In this document: positions 34,050-47,575 of the stretch, one piece after another
How positions within the stretch are numbered: position 1 is the first letter of the stretch
Layout of the letters: the number at the start of each line of letters is the position of its first letter
From: Apricaphanius iberus
Lineage: Eukaryota > Chordata > Actinopteri > Cyprinodontiformes > Aphaniidae
Length of the DNA stretch: 64,000 bases
Direction: 5' to 3'
Assembly (NCBI GenBank): GCA_028564705.1
Contig: JAPXFQ010002623.1
Coordinates: forward strand, 910,001-974,000
The notes under the pieces: generated by a model
Seen by the model: the letters and a program-made list of their open reading frames with translations, nothing else
Database searches by the model: none
Told to the model about the DNA's origin: nothing
Position numbers and translations under genes: made by a program

Positions 34050-34600
34050 CAGAAACCCTGCATCAGAGCACAGGAGACTGGCACAGAGCAAACATGATGA
34101 ATCTTAAAACATGCTACCTATGATGGTAAACACCACTCTGGGTGCCACTAGTGTCCACTAAGAACAGGGTTCAGTTCGCACTTGCTCACTAAAGCTGGAC
34201 CATAAAAGATTGGGAAAACAATGCCTGGTCAGTTAAGTTTTGATTTCAGCTGATTTATTCAGAGGGCAGGGTCAGAATTGGAAGTAGATAGAAAGAGATC
34301 CACCCGTCCTGTCTTCTATCAACTGTTCAAGGTGGGGGAGATGATATTATGATATGTAAACAATTTATTGGTACACTTTGGGACCCTTAATACCATTTCA
34401 CCACTGTCTGAACACCATATTCAGTCTAAAATTGTTGCTGACCATATTTATATGACTATCATCATTTATAATCATCCAGCTATGAGGGTTACTTCCAGTG
34501 GTCAAACTCAATAATGTCATGGTCTTGTTTAGAGCAATACAGCTTTCCCCAAAAAGCAACCAGACGTGTCTCTTCTTGGTCAATATCAAGAGAATAATAA
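34050..34600 (+). pseudogene. Tc1-like transposase remnant (lineage C)
   Basis: Nucleotide phrases such as ACCATAAAAGATTGGGAAAA, GGCAGGGTCAGAATTGGAAG, CACTTTGGGACCCTTAATACC and TTGTTGCTGACCATATTTAT match, in order, the middle part of a well-known fish Tc1 transposase gene around the first catalytic Asp. Frames are broken by many substitutions and indels and no termini were found. An old fragment. Confidence 0.6.
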
Positions 34601-35614
34601 ATTAACTTTCTAAACTTAAATTAAAGTCAAAGAAACATAAGCTGCATTAATAGCAACACTAATTATGTCTCAGGGCATAATGTGAGTCATGCATTTTTTT
34701 TTTTTTATTAATCAACAATCCTGTCTCATGGGATGGATGCTCAGAGATAAACGGTTATTAACCATGATAGGCTAAAGTTTGTGATATGAAATGAAGCTGT
34801 TGCATTTTTGCTGAGATGCCCTAATGTTTCTTGGAAACAAGATGTCTGATTAAGTCCAGACATTCAACAAGAACTTAACACAATACACAAACATTTTACT
34901 TATATTTTTAATGCTCTTTTTTGTCTTCTGGACAGAAGAACAACTTTAAATGTTGCACAAAAAACACAATTTTTATAACAAGGCCTGTAGATTTGAATTC
35001 AGTGACATTCAGTTCAACAGCAGAAACTAAATCATTTCTTGAAGGGTAGAAAACTTTTATAAACGTTTCTGTACAAATTATACAAATGACGACTCATTAC
35101 GAGTTCCAATGATAGATGTGCTCCTTTCTGTGTTGACAGCATTGTGTTTCATAAGAATGATGATCCTTATGATCATGCAGAACATGAGATTGATTTTGAG
35201 GAGGAGGCTGCGGAGGTGATTCGTCTTAGGTCAGGAGAAGAAGCATGATAGATCAGACAATAATTGTTTTACAGCAAAGCATTTTAAAGATGTGGAGCTG
35301 GTAAAGAAATGGCACAGATTACTGTAGAAAGGGGTGAGCATTGGACAAAAAATATATTTTTCACAGCCAGCAGTTTCTATTCAAAGGATAGAAGCAGATT
35401 CAGAGCACATTAGAATGAGCAGTTGTAGTTGTCACCTTCAGAAAAAAGGTTACACTGAATTTTCGTTTTAATCTGTTTATATCAGATCAACTTTCCCCTT
35501 GTGGAAAAGCTACCTGTAATTGACATCATCCTGTACATTCTCAAGTTTTACCTTTTTTGAACAACATAAAAAGTTTATTTTTCCCCAACTAAATCTGATT
35601 AGAACAAAACAACA

Positions 35615-36415
35615 GGGTTAAAGTGCTTTGCCAATGTATTTATGCCCCTTAAAGTTTTCCATCTTCTGTCTTGTTAAAACCACAAACTTCAAAATATTTT
35701 ATTGGAATTCATGTGATAGGTCAACACAAAGTAGTGCATGATTGTTAAGATGAAGAATTAAGTTTTCACATTTTTTCTGTCTGATAAATAAGTTAAACTT
35801 GTGTTTTGCATCTTAGCCCCTTTAGGTATGATGTCCTTAAATAAAGTGCATTGCTCCCAGTTTCCTTCCGAAGTCCCCTAATTAGTAAACTGCCCTTCTC
35901 TGTGTAATTTATGTGTAAATCGAGCTGTCCTTTGAAGGCATTTGAGGGTTTTGTAGGAAATGTTAGTGAACAAAAAGCATAATGAAGAAAAAGGAAAACA
36001 GCAGGTCAGGAATAAAGTGTTGAAGAGGTCTAAAGCTTGGTAAGCCTATGAAACAATGAAACAAAAATAAAACATTTTACAGAGTACTTTAAATCCATCA
36101 CTTGAAAATGGAAAATTTTGCTCAACGGATACCTACTAAGAAAAGGCTTTCAACTTAAGCTGACAGTCAGGGAGAGCATTGATCAGTGAAGCAGCCAAGA
36201 AGTCCATGATGACTGCACAGGTCAAAAAATCTGTTGACAAGGCAGCTATTTTTCCTGTCCTCCACAAGTCTGAAAATTATGTAAGCATCACAAGAAAAAA
36301 GCTTTTGCAGAAAAAAAAAGGACAGAACATGTCTAATTTCCTGATTGCCCCAGATCATGTAGGGTATACAGTGAAACACAAATCACAAAAAATGTGAATG
36401 AAACTGCTCTGACCA
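35615..36415 (+). pseudogene. Tc1-like element, left part with transposase N-terminus (lineage D)
   Basis: The left part reads TTGCCAATGTATTTATGCCC, then AACACAAAGTAGTGCAT, then a leader with AACATTAGTGAAC-like text and a decayed transposase frame. The best piece is ALISEAAKKSMMTAQ near 36,175-36,220 and HKSENYVSITRKK near 36,265-36,305, matching the second helix-turn-helix region of fish Tc1 proteins. The catalytic half is absent. Heavily mutated. Confidence 0.6.
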
Positions 36416-36435
36416 GAGAGAGAGAGAGAGAGAGC
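36416..36435. repeat. (AG)n microsatellite
   Basis: A perfect AG run of about nine units lies at the end of the Tc1 remnant. Confidence 0.8.
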
Positions 36436-38611
36436 AATTATTAGTAGGGGGGAAATGTTTGCTTTTCACAAACTCATCTCAGTTTTGTCATGGAAAATTG
36501 TTTTTTTTCCTAGATTGCTTGTCATGTGTCACCAATGAATATTTTTGTTTTGATAAAAAAAAATTTGGATAGCAGGAGAACTGAGAATGCCTCATTTCTT
36601 CGCTCTTAATTTATTTTTTTCCTGTTTTCCTTTTTGATGTTGTGTGTTTGATCCTCGCATAGTTCCATTAGCCAAGTTTATGTAGGAAGGTTAAAAGGAG
36701 TTGGAGAGAACTAAGTCTAATGCTCTTTGCTGTCTGCCCACGCTGTGTATAAACACACACACACACACACACGCATACATATGCACACAATGAACTGCTT
36801 TTAAAACAGATCTAAGATTTCAACAATTATGATTTTTTTTTTTTGTAAAACATTAAGTTAAGACTGAGTAAAACATAATATGTGAAGCTTGTGCACAATG
36901 CAAATAAATGACTATCATGTTGTCTTTCTTGAGCAGTCATTTGAGCTCTTAAGGACAATTAATACTTGAAGCAAAGTGGTGTGCCGCCAAATTCTGTCAG
37001 AATATATTCCAAACCTTTACAAAAATGTAAATAAATGAATAATAAAATCCAATGTGAAGACTTTTCCTATCATTTGGAAAATAGAGCCCTTATTTCCAAC
37101 CATACAAAGTTTTTTCACTCTTGATTCACTCACACAATATATTGTACAATACACTGTACATATCCCTTAGTTTTTCTTGTCAGATTGTCAAATTACATAC
37201 ACAGAGTCGAGTGTATTTTATTGAGATTTGATAGCCAAAAATGTTAAAGAAGAATGAAAATGATACGTGGTTAACCCTTTTGAAGAAAGAAGGTTCTTTC
37301 CCACTGTTTCCAGATAGGGTACCCCAACATGTGGGCAGCATGTGAGAGAAACAAAACTAATATCTAACATTTTCACTTTTATCCAAAGTGCGATGTATGG
37401 CAAAAAAGACCCTTTCACATTCTCTTTAACAGATTTAACAATGATTTTGCTGATTATTGTTTTTTTTTTTTATAGAATTGACTAAATAGGGTTTATATCT
37501 ATTAAATTTAAATTCTATGAATCTGACCAGAGGACTTAAATTGTTCACACAAACGTTTTATTTAATATGTCTGGACTTGAGCTATTCTATTCCAAAAATG
37601 GAAAAATAATAATTTTAGTCCGCAAAGTTGACAGGGGCAAATCCAAAAACGTTTGAACCTGCCAGTGCAAAAAATGCATTGCTCTTTTTTCCAATTTTTA
37701 TATGAGTGAAAAATGTGAAAACCATGAGTAACCTTTCTCCCCCTTTATTACCAAGCACTACTCTGTATTGTTCTACTTTTTAAATTTCCTATGGAATACA
37801 CTGAATTTAAATACACTGGCATTTAAAACATGAGAAACAATTACAACAGTGAACTGTGAAAGTGGTTTCAAAAGAAACCTTTTTAAAACTTAAGTTGGAA
37901 AGGAATCCTCACTAAACAGTAAACAAGGAAGCCACTGAAAACTCCATCTTCATTGAGAAATCATACACATTAAAAGAAATTTGATGAAAACTTCAATGGG
38001 AGAATTGCACATGTTTTCAAAACAAATGAGAGCCTGGATATAAAAAAAATAATAATAATATATAAGCACTTTAGTAAAATACTGAACTTTATGTTCTTTG
38101 TAGTTTATTGCATAGCCTTGAGGTTATTACACACCTACATGTGTGGGGGAAGAGTTTGAATATCCAGTTGGTGAACTGTTCTCAACAAACATGAATATAT
38201 ATTTTCTTTCTAGTTATATTTTTGTGGTTGTGCCTGTACAAGCAGAGTGTACATTTATTAGAAAAAAGAAAAAGAAAAACATCTATCCCTTGTTGATTCA
38301 GTGTTTCAGACACAAATGCTTCTCAGATAGGACAACACATGCAATCCACCAGATGCAAATATCAATAGAGGTATTTAACATTCCTGTGGTTGGTATTGAA
38401 TTTTTAAAATGTATTCCATTCTTTCCTTGTCACTTTGAAAAGATTAATTTGCCTCTTCAGACAAATGTGTATGCCGATTTCTAAGTTAGTAGACCATGTA
38501 ATAGAATCAGTTAAACTCGGATATTGTCATTGGAAAGCATAAATACTCTTCTTTGACACTCACAATCTTTCTACAATTTTCAGGAGCTATGACTCTCTTG
38601 ATTTGCAACAA
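36436..38611. other. AT-rich background with an (AC)n microsatellite
   Basis: No gene was recognised. An (AC)n run lies at about 36,752-36,772, with several poly(T) runs. Frames of about 70-110 codons here have no family features. Confidence 0.5.
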
Positions 38612-38711
38612 AAGTTTATATATATATATATATATATATATTTTAAAGTTTATATATATATTAAAGGGGTTAGGGTTAGGGGTTAGGGTATTTAATATAT
38701 ATATATATATA
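38612..38711. repeat. (TA)n microsatellite with short telomere-like repeat
   Basis: TA runs at 38,618-38,640, 38,651-38,660 and 38,695-38,711 surround a GGGGTTAGGGTTAGGGG segment (38,666-38,689) made of about three TTAGGG-type units. The Tc1 copy inserted at the last TA. Confidence 0.75.
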
Positions 38712-38923
38712 CAGACGTGGACAAAATTGTTGGTACCCTTCATTAAATAAAAGAAAAACTCATAATGGTCACAGAAATAACTTTAATCTGACAAAAGTAA
38801 TAATAAATAAAAATTATATAAATGTTGACCAATGAAAGTCAGACATTGCTTTTCATCCATGCTTCAACGGAATTATTTAAAAAATAAATGCATGAAACAG
38901 GCCTGGACAAAAATGATGGTACC
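38712..38923 (+). repeat. Inverted repeat arm of Tc1 lineage A, copy 2 (low-coordinate side)
   Basis: This is the transposase C-terminal side of the element. It has an outer CAGACGTGGACAAAATTG and an inner CTGGACAAAAATGATGG direct repeat. Confidence 0.9.
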
Positions 38924-38929
38924 CACAAC

Positions 38930-40040
<1,111 letters not shown>

Positions 40041-40076
40041 GTCCCTTTGGTCACATTATTTTCATTCTTTTCTAGG

Positions 40077-40286
40077 GGTACCATCATTTTTGTCCAGGCC
40101 TGTTTCATGCATTTATTTTTTAAATAATTCTGTTGAAGCATGGATGAAAAGCAATGTCTGACTTTCATTGGTCAACATTTATATAATTTTTATTTATTAT
40201 TACTTTTGTCAGATTAAAGTTATTTCTGTGACCATTATGAGTTTTTCTTTTATTTAATGAAGGGTACCAACAATTTTGTCCACGTC

Positions 40287-40288
<2 letters not shown>
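40077..40288 (-). repeat. Inverted repeat arm of Tc1 lineage A, copy 2 (high-coordinate side)
   Basis: This is the partner of 38,712-38,923. It ends at CCACGTCTG followed by TA. Confidence 0.9.

Positions 40289-40328
<40 letters not shown>
40289..40328. repeat. (TA)n microsatellite
   Basis: This is the continuation of the TA-rich tract into which Tc1 copy 2 inserted. Confidence 0.8.
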
Positions 40329-40332
<4 letters not shown>

Positions 40333-40683
40333 TTCTCAATTAAGGGCATCAAAACTGTGAATGAACACATAATGTATGGAATTAATGTATGTACTTAAAC
40401 ACAAAGAGTGAAATAACTGAATACATGTGTTCCCAGAGATGCTTAGTACTTGTTGGCCCTTTTGCCTTTACTCTGCGGTTCAGCTCACCCCAAATCATCT
40501 CGATTGGGTTCAGGTCCGGTGAGATTGGAAGCCAGGTTATTTCACACTTTTTTTGTAAAAGTACTACATTTTTTCATATGTGTTGCATTCATAGTTTTGA
40601 TGCCTTCAGTGTGAATCTACAATGACAATATTCATGAAAAGAAAGGAAACTCATTGTAATGTGTCCCAAATTTTGGTCTGTAC

Positions 40684-40685
<2 letters not shown>
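40333..40685 (-). mobile_element. Internally deleted Tc1-like transposon (lineage B, copy 2)
   Basis: It shares the CTCAATTAAGGACATCA-like left part, the GATGCTTAGTACTTGTTGGC and GGGTTCAGGTCCGGTGA transposase scraps and the GTGTCCCAAATTTTGGTCTG end with 8,812-9,270, in the same orientation. It keeps an ACTCTGCGGTTCAGCTCACC stretch that the first copy lacks and lacks a segment that the first copy keeps. Non-autonomous. Confidence 0.65.

Positions 40686-40751
<66 letters not shown>
40684..40751. repeat. Long (TA)n microsatellite
   Basis: Almost uninterrupted TA repeat starting at the terminus of the preceding Tc1 copy. Confidence 0.85.
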
Positions 40752-40755
<4 letters not shown>

Positions 40756-42985
40756 TTATTTCGGTTCATAATCGTTTTATACGATTTAAGAACATTGGAT
40801 TGCCAGATGTTGTAATAGAACCTAAATCTATGTGAAGTGTTGGATTTTGCACCTAATAATGTTTTTATTTTCCACTTGTGAACATATTTGTGTCAGAATG
40901 TAAAACTAATGTTTATTTTTAAACCCTTTGTCACTGAAATTGCCCTAAACAAGGCACTTATCTTTCAACAGCGCAAACAGCTGATTAGCGGCCACTTACA
41001 GAGTAATGTCTTTGCAGTAGTCAAGTTGCAAATTACAGCATTTATATTTTCTGTTAACGCTGATTGACTAACATTTAGTGTTGCTTATGCAGGAACAACA
41101 TAAAACAAAACTCATTGTCTTAAATGTTTTTTATTCTCTGTTTCTAATTAATCTGATACGTTTTGCTCCATAGGGTAAGTGAAGTTCATACCAACTGGCA
41201 GAAATTGATTCTGTAATGAAACATTGTCCTAAATCATAAAAGGTTTTGAAACCCTTTTTCCTTGTAAAAACCACAATCTTTTCCCAACCAAGATTGGAAC
41301 CGTAACGATTTTCTTGCTCAAACTTTATTAAAAAAATTGTCATATCTGAGGTAGTATACCTTATTTGCGGTGCCCAACTAATTTAAACACATATTTTAAA
41401 AAAAAATGTCAAATGAAAAACAATTGTTCATTGGCAAAGTTAGTTAAACTGAGCTCTTCAAGAGCCTTCCTCAGTGCTTCCTCAGTTATAGTCCACTTGT
41501 TAATGAAGGAAAGTTGAAATATGCTAACTGATAAATCAGCTTAGTACTGAGTTGAGGGTCTTCTCCTAGCTTTTTTTCCCCCGCAAAAATATTTTCATGA
41601 AAAGGAACAAATCAGATAAACAGATAATTAAAATTTTGTTGAGTTTGAAGAAATCTAAGTATATAAGTAAGTTAGTAATATAATTAAAACCCATCTTTTT
41701 CATTGCAATTTTAGTTTCTTGCCACATATGAAAAAGGACAGTTTGGGAGATTTATAGCACAGTGCGCTGTACAGAGTGGTTGCCCCCCCCACAATAAAAA
41801 AGTGCCCCTGCAGTGGCAGCTTTGTGTGACTTTTATTTGATTTAACAAATACATGTTATATATTTGTATGTGACTTTGTATGTGACAGGCAAACAAAAGC
41901 AGGAAAAAAATCCATAGTTGGGAAATCGATTTTCAATTTATGTAAATATTTGATTATTTAGAAGTTTATTCATACATGTATTTAAAATATATTTGAAAAG
42001 TGTAATTAAAAGATGTGTCTGATTGTTTTATTAATTTCTTCAGATTTTACTTTTACTTGTGTTTATAAGAAAGACAATTCATTCTTTATAATCAACCATT
42101 CAATTACGGTATTTTTGTTAGTTTGTAACTAGTCACTGTGGCTACATTGTAGTAGCATGCCATTATCAGAGTATGAATGTGTTACAGTAAATGAATGAAT
42201 GTGAAGCTCTTTACACTACAGAGCACTATTCAAATGCAGGTAATATTTACCATGTTTTGCAGATTAAAACATAAAAGAGCTCTCCTTCAAAAGCTTACGG
42301 ATCTTATAGATTTTGTGGATAAATATTACAAGAATTGCTCAGGTTATAACTAACAACAGTTAGGATAGGCTCAGCCACAGCAAGATTAACTGGACAAAGA
42401 AAAAGGACAGTTGGATGTGTCCGAAAACTAAAAAATGAGCATTTTAACATATTAATTGATCTTTAGAGACCAAAATTAGCTAAATTAAGGAAAAGATTGT
42501 GGTTTTGTAAAAATGGCTAAGCTGTAGAGGTTGCACTCTCCTAATGCTTTTTTTAGTTTTAATTTGACATAAAAAACTTTTTTTATGAACACTGACAGGA
42601 TTCAAAAAGCATGGTAGTGTATGTGAGGAATATTTTTGGAAAAATATATAAAAAGAACATTTTAAATATAACGTTTGAAAAATTAAATTTTGTGGAGACT
42701 TTATAGGCTTCTTGGAGGTGAAATTAGAAAAAAGACTCAACCGTAGCCATGCCTTGTAATTAAACTCAAACCATTAATTTCTAAATGTGTTAATTCACAG
42801 GTTCCAAAAAAATGGAAAGGTTCTTTCAGTGGTGAGATTAAAGTAACATAATTATTTCTGAAAACTGTGTTTATCTTATTTTCATCATGGTAAAGTATAT
42901 TGAAAATGACATTAAAGCATAGGGTTTGTTACCATAAATGTTGTTATAACATAATTATTTCAAACAACGGAATATCTCTTGGGAT
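40752..42985. other. AT-rich background, no gene seen
   Basis: No coding or repeat signature was recognised beyond short A/T runs and a C-run near 41,784-41,791. Confidence 0.5.
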
Positions 42986-43099
42986 CTAAGCTTCACAATC
43001 ATCATCACGATCATCTTCAGGCATAGAGTGGAAAAAGGCCTCTCTGTTTGAAAGTCTGCGGTTTTGTTTTATGACCCATCCCAGGAAAGTGTACCAGAG
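42986..43099 (-). CDS. Candidate terminal coding exon of an unknown host gene
   Basis: After a plausible acceptor (CCCTTTAGTTTTCAG in minus-strand sense, ending at 43,100) the frame reads LWYTFLGWVIK, continues QNRRLSNREAFF and ends in an acidic tail before a TAG at 42,986-42,988, 37 residues in all. The composition (amphipathic stretch, basic patch, acidic end) is protein-like and unlike the surrounding AT-rich frames. A candidate upstream exon at 43,286-43,326 joins in phase. I do not recognise the protein, and chance cannot be excluded. Confidence 0.3.
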   Translation of the reverse strand, partial: LWYTFLGWVIKQNRRLSNREAFFHSMPEDDRDDDCEA

Positions 43100-43285
43100 C
43101 TGAAAACTAAAGGGTCTATTCAGGCATGATGGTACATGTACAGTTGTATGTACGTATGTGTCTGGGCAGTGGCAAGAAAAGGAGAAATAGATGGGGTTGA
43201 GGAAGTAAGGTGGAGCAAAGAGAGTACAGGCGGCAGGGCAGGCAGGTGGGCGGTGAAATACATGTGAGCAGAGCAGAAGACGTAC

Positions 43286-43326
43286 TTCACGGAATGACAT
43301 AGTCCATTCGATGTCTCCGTTACAGC
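43286..43326 (-). CDS. Candidate short internal exon of the same unknown gene
   Basis: In minus-strand sense a long pyrimidine tract (TTCCTTCCCCTTCCCTTCC) and CTCTAG precede 41 bases that read CNGDIEWTMSFRE, followed at once by a strong donor GTACGT (43,285-43,280). The phase fits the next candidate exon exactly. The intron between would be 186 bp. The splice signals are good but the product is not recognised. Confidence 0.3.
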
Positions 43327-46300
43327 CTAGAGCAGGAAGGGAAGGGGAAGGAAACAAAAAGAACATTAAATTGGAAGGTGTCTTGACACACAGCCTTGCA
43401 GGATTCCACACTGTTAGCAGTTTATGTTCATAGAGACAAGTTATGATGACATGCACACAAATCCAGAAGGCTTGCCTAAACTCTTTCTTCTGGCAATAAT
43501 AACACTGAAAATACTGCATGATGCTTTATGACCCTGGGCCATGAGACAACCAAAAGTCCTAAAAAATCTCTGGTTTGGTTGCATGATTTTATCTAACAGC
43601 ATTAAAATAAACGTGGTTACAGAAAAGCGTTGTCATAGAACACAGAAACCAATAACATTTGAGGACAATATTTTGCACCTCATAGACAGCTAACCAACTA
43701 TATTAAAACTGAAATAGACAAAAGGTCAGACACATAATTTCATCCACTTTCTTTGTACAGTTATTATAACAACAATAATACTACTACTAATAATAATCAT
43801 CATCATTTTGAACCTATGTGTACCTGTTTGAAATACAATGATAGTTGTTAATATCATTAGATTAGATAATAAATGTATTTATTTTAAAAAGTTAAAAAAA
43901 TGTTTTATATGAAATAGAGTTAGTTCTTGTGTGTCTATTAAACCTGTACATTTTCAGATAGCTTGAAAGAAAAATACACAATCAAACCAATTTTTAAAAC
44001 AGGAAACCATTAAGAACTTTCTATCATCTTATTTTTATTTTGCTTGTGTTGTCAAAGGTACCAGAGAAAATAGTAACAACAGTTGATTAACGACCTTAAA
44101 ACAATTAACTACTTAACCAAGAACAGTTAGGTTTTAGAACCAAGCACTCCACAGAGATAAATAAATAATAATAATTTTATTAAAAACATAAGCCAGTCCT
44201 TGATTCAGCTAATGGAGTCTTTCTTGACCTGCATTCAGTCATGTCCATTTGTTGGTTTCATATTTCAGGAAACCAAAACTTTACTTGAAAAAGCTTTGAA
44301 AGTTTCCTTAATTTCCTCATGTTTTTTATTGTTCTCTCAAACAAGTTTTGAAATGTGTAAATAGTTTAGGCAAATAAACTCTTTACAGATACAGCCAAAG
44401 ATCGGAAAATGATGGAATATATCCATGTTTACTGTAAAATACTATTCTGAAGCATTGTTTCTTATCAAGGTATACCATCAACGGTACCAACACACATTTC
44501 TGAAATTGTTTACAATGAAGAATAAGGTCTAGGTCAAAAACAAAAGAAAAAATTTAACACAAAGCTGCATCCATTAATTCATTGCGTCCTGATGTAGATC
44601 GCGTTTTTGGAAGGTGGTTGCTTTTAATTGTTTCTTTGGAAGGGATTTTTGTTATCTACAACTTAATTAAGCAAAGTAGACATACTAACTGTAATTTAGC
44701 ATGCAGCAGCTTATTCATTTGATTAGCATGGGTCTGTTAGTTACTTTCAAGTTGGCTAGGTAAAAAGCTATCAATGTTGTTACTTCAGTTTTAAAGTTTA
44801 GCTAATGCAATATTTGTTCTATTAAAAATCTTATGGAAAAGTTAAGTTTCCAACAGTTCCTGTTTTATCTGAGTCAGTTCATGACTATTTTACCTTCACT
44901 GTGAATATTGTCATTTGACCTCACTTGCTTGTTAAGGGGCATACTGTTAGGAAAATTAATTAAAGAGAAACTGTTAAGTATTACCTCATATATATTCTTA
45001 AATATCATAATAAACATTTTAATACTAAACTTTAAACTGTTAGTAATTAGCTTTTTAGCTTGCAATATTACTTATGTGCAAAGACAATCAAATCACAAAT
45101 TCAGTTTGTTTGAGTCAGGACACAGAGAAGAGATAATATTGTATCAAAGTTAATCACCAGAAATTATGAAAAGTTGCACTCTATATCAGCATTAAATATG
45201 AACTATTTTTATCTCTTCCTGCTGTTAAGAACCTCAATCCAAATTTTCCATTAATGGAAATCACTATGAATCTTGGTGAGTCCACGTGGCACGGTTATTG
45301 TGCATTGTCCGACAGATGGGCAAGCACAGGGCTTGCTGGAGGGAAAGACTGGGTCACAGCCTCCATCCTCTTGGGTTATGTAAGATTTATTTTTGGTATG
45401 TACAGTTCAAACCAGTGTAGTGTCCCAAGTAGTTGTCAGATCCCTCTCAGTCTCTTGCTCATGTGAAATCACCACAAGTTTGACCGCCAAAACATTCTCC
45501 TCAAAACCTGTTAGGCATGTAGCTTCTGGTTATGTTCAGACAGTACGACATTTTTTTCATTTGATTTGACATGACGAATATTCATGGCATTTGAGTTAAA
45601 ATCATTCCCCAACCAGATGAGGCCAACAGCTGCGGGGGACTTTTGTGATGAACATGCAGGTGCTGTCTCTGTTTTTTGGCTTCAGGGCTTAATAAGCATC
45701 TCCTAACTGGCAAGACTTTGGGCTCGGTAATGCTGAACCTTTCCTAATTTCCTTCAATGGCTCGCTTTGTAGTGCTTCTGCTGCTCCCTCTTTCTGTCTG
45801 TTTTCTTGCCAAACCTCTGGTCAAATGTAACAGCATATTTAACCCACATGGTTGTCTTTAAATAAATCAAGAGAATGCCACAATCCTTGGATGCTGTGAT
45901 GTCAGAGCTAATCTGTTTCTCTAAATTTGTGGATTTAAAAATCTTTATACTGGGTTGTTTTTTATGAGTTATTTATTTACACATCTCAGTCATGTCTGTC
46001 GAATAAAAAAAAAACTGTCATTATTTGTGTCTTTAATTTAAGGAATAGTTGACAAGTTGGAAGTACTGTTAAACTGTATAATAATTTTTTCCTTACACAG
46101 TTGAAAGTCTGTGGCAGCTGATAAACTTAGTACATTTGTATTAATTTGAAGAAAAAAATAATCGATATCAACATCAGTCTGCCTAAAGATTGAATTCTTT
46201 AATCCCTAGTGAGTTACCAAAAGGAACTGTGTACATTTCTCAAAATAAGATTTATTTATCATCAGTCAATTGCACATTATCAATGATTATATTCATCACA

Positions 46301-46994
46301 TCTATTTTCTAATGATTTATTTCAGATATAAAGTGACACAACATATAAACAAAAACAAATGTACCATCACCAAATCTGCTATTTACTATTATGGCTAGGA
46401 GAGGGAGTTATGAGTTAATAAGAAAACGGACATTCACAATGTAAGCCAATATGTTTGAGATTAAAATTTTATCAAATATTTACAGGTCTCTCTGAAGATT
46501 AAAGAAAGGGATTTCTTTGAGGGGGGAGAGTCCCTACACTCTGATCAGGAATGAACCGGTGAACTGTCTGGTGAATGGCTTTTCAGTGAACTGTCTGGAT
46601 CCTTCTAGCTGTGTAGTTCCCACTGACTTATCTTTATGTTGATTTGACAAGAAAAGCTGGTCCTAACAGACCCATTAAACTTTTTTTGGTTCTGGTTCAA
46701 TTTGTTGCATAGCAAGCAAAAAGCACTTGGGCATTTGATTATGGCGAAAATATCTGAGGGAATAAATGTTGTTTCTGAGTGTTAACACATGTCTCACGAG
46801 ATATGTTGGATTCTTTTTGTCGGAACTAGTGACACTGTTAGACGAAACCGGATGTAGAAGCAAAGACATTTAATCAGAGAGATGTTTTGTCCACAAGGAA
46901 TCATTTTTTCAGGGTAAGGGTAATGATCGTTTTTGAATTCGGGTCTTGGAATGGAGAAATCTCCAAACATCAGGCCATTCATCTCTGTGATTTC
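43327..46994. other. AT-rich background, no gene confirmed
   Basis: If the candidate exons are real, this is upstream intron. I see ATT/AAT simple repeats near 43,770-43,805 and no other feature. The segment 45,590-45,830 is less AT-rich but not recognisable. Confidence 0.4.
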
Positions 46995-47575
46995 AAGCTC
47001 ATTTTCTAGATGATGTCAACGTTACTACATGTAAAGCCCATGCACAATCCTGTGATAAAAAAACAAAACACCTTACTTTGTTGTGGTACTAATAAAGCAA
47101 ATAGTGACCTTAATATGGATCTTAGAATAAAATGTAGTGTTCCTCCTCTATCACGAGGAGCAATAAAATGGATGCAGAGAACCACAGACACCATTTAAAG
47201 CTCTCATTTGAATCTAGATTTGTTGTTTGCCACTGGATTGACAGTGCATGCTCAGTTCTCTGCCATTGTCACAGCGCCACCAATGGGCCCGACATGGTAC
47301 TAAAGGAGCTTCAGTACGTGTGTGGACAGGATTGCTTTTGACTCCTGTTTTGAAACTATACTGGCTCTGTTTCGGTGTAAACAGGGTTTAAAACTCTAGT
47401 TATTTCTGTCCACAAGGAAACGCTTAAAACTGAGAAAACACAAATCTTCACTGTGCCCTGACTTAAGAAAGTATCGCTTTTGTTTACGTAAATGTACATA
47501 TTGGTGTCAATGAGAAGCAAAAACGTATACAAATATCTCTGTTTTTAGAGATCCCTGGCTACATGTGGACAAGGT
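46995..47575. repeat. Diverged hAT-type MITE (family shared with 57,100-57,640)
   Basis: The right part (about 47,365-47,575) aligns by eye with 57,430-57,640. Shared phrases include AACTGAGAAAACACAAATCT, an AAATATCTC block and a GGCTAC(A/G)TGTGG end. Such elements with GTGTGGACG-type phrases are common fish hAT-related MITEs. The left boundary is uncertain and no transposase is present. Confidence 0.45.

Noticed and set aside
38143..38484. 113-codon plus-strand frame
   Set aside because: AT-rich, no domain and no splice or promoter context; random frame length is plausible.
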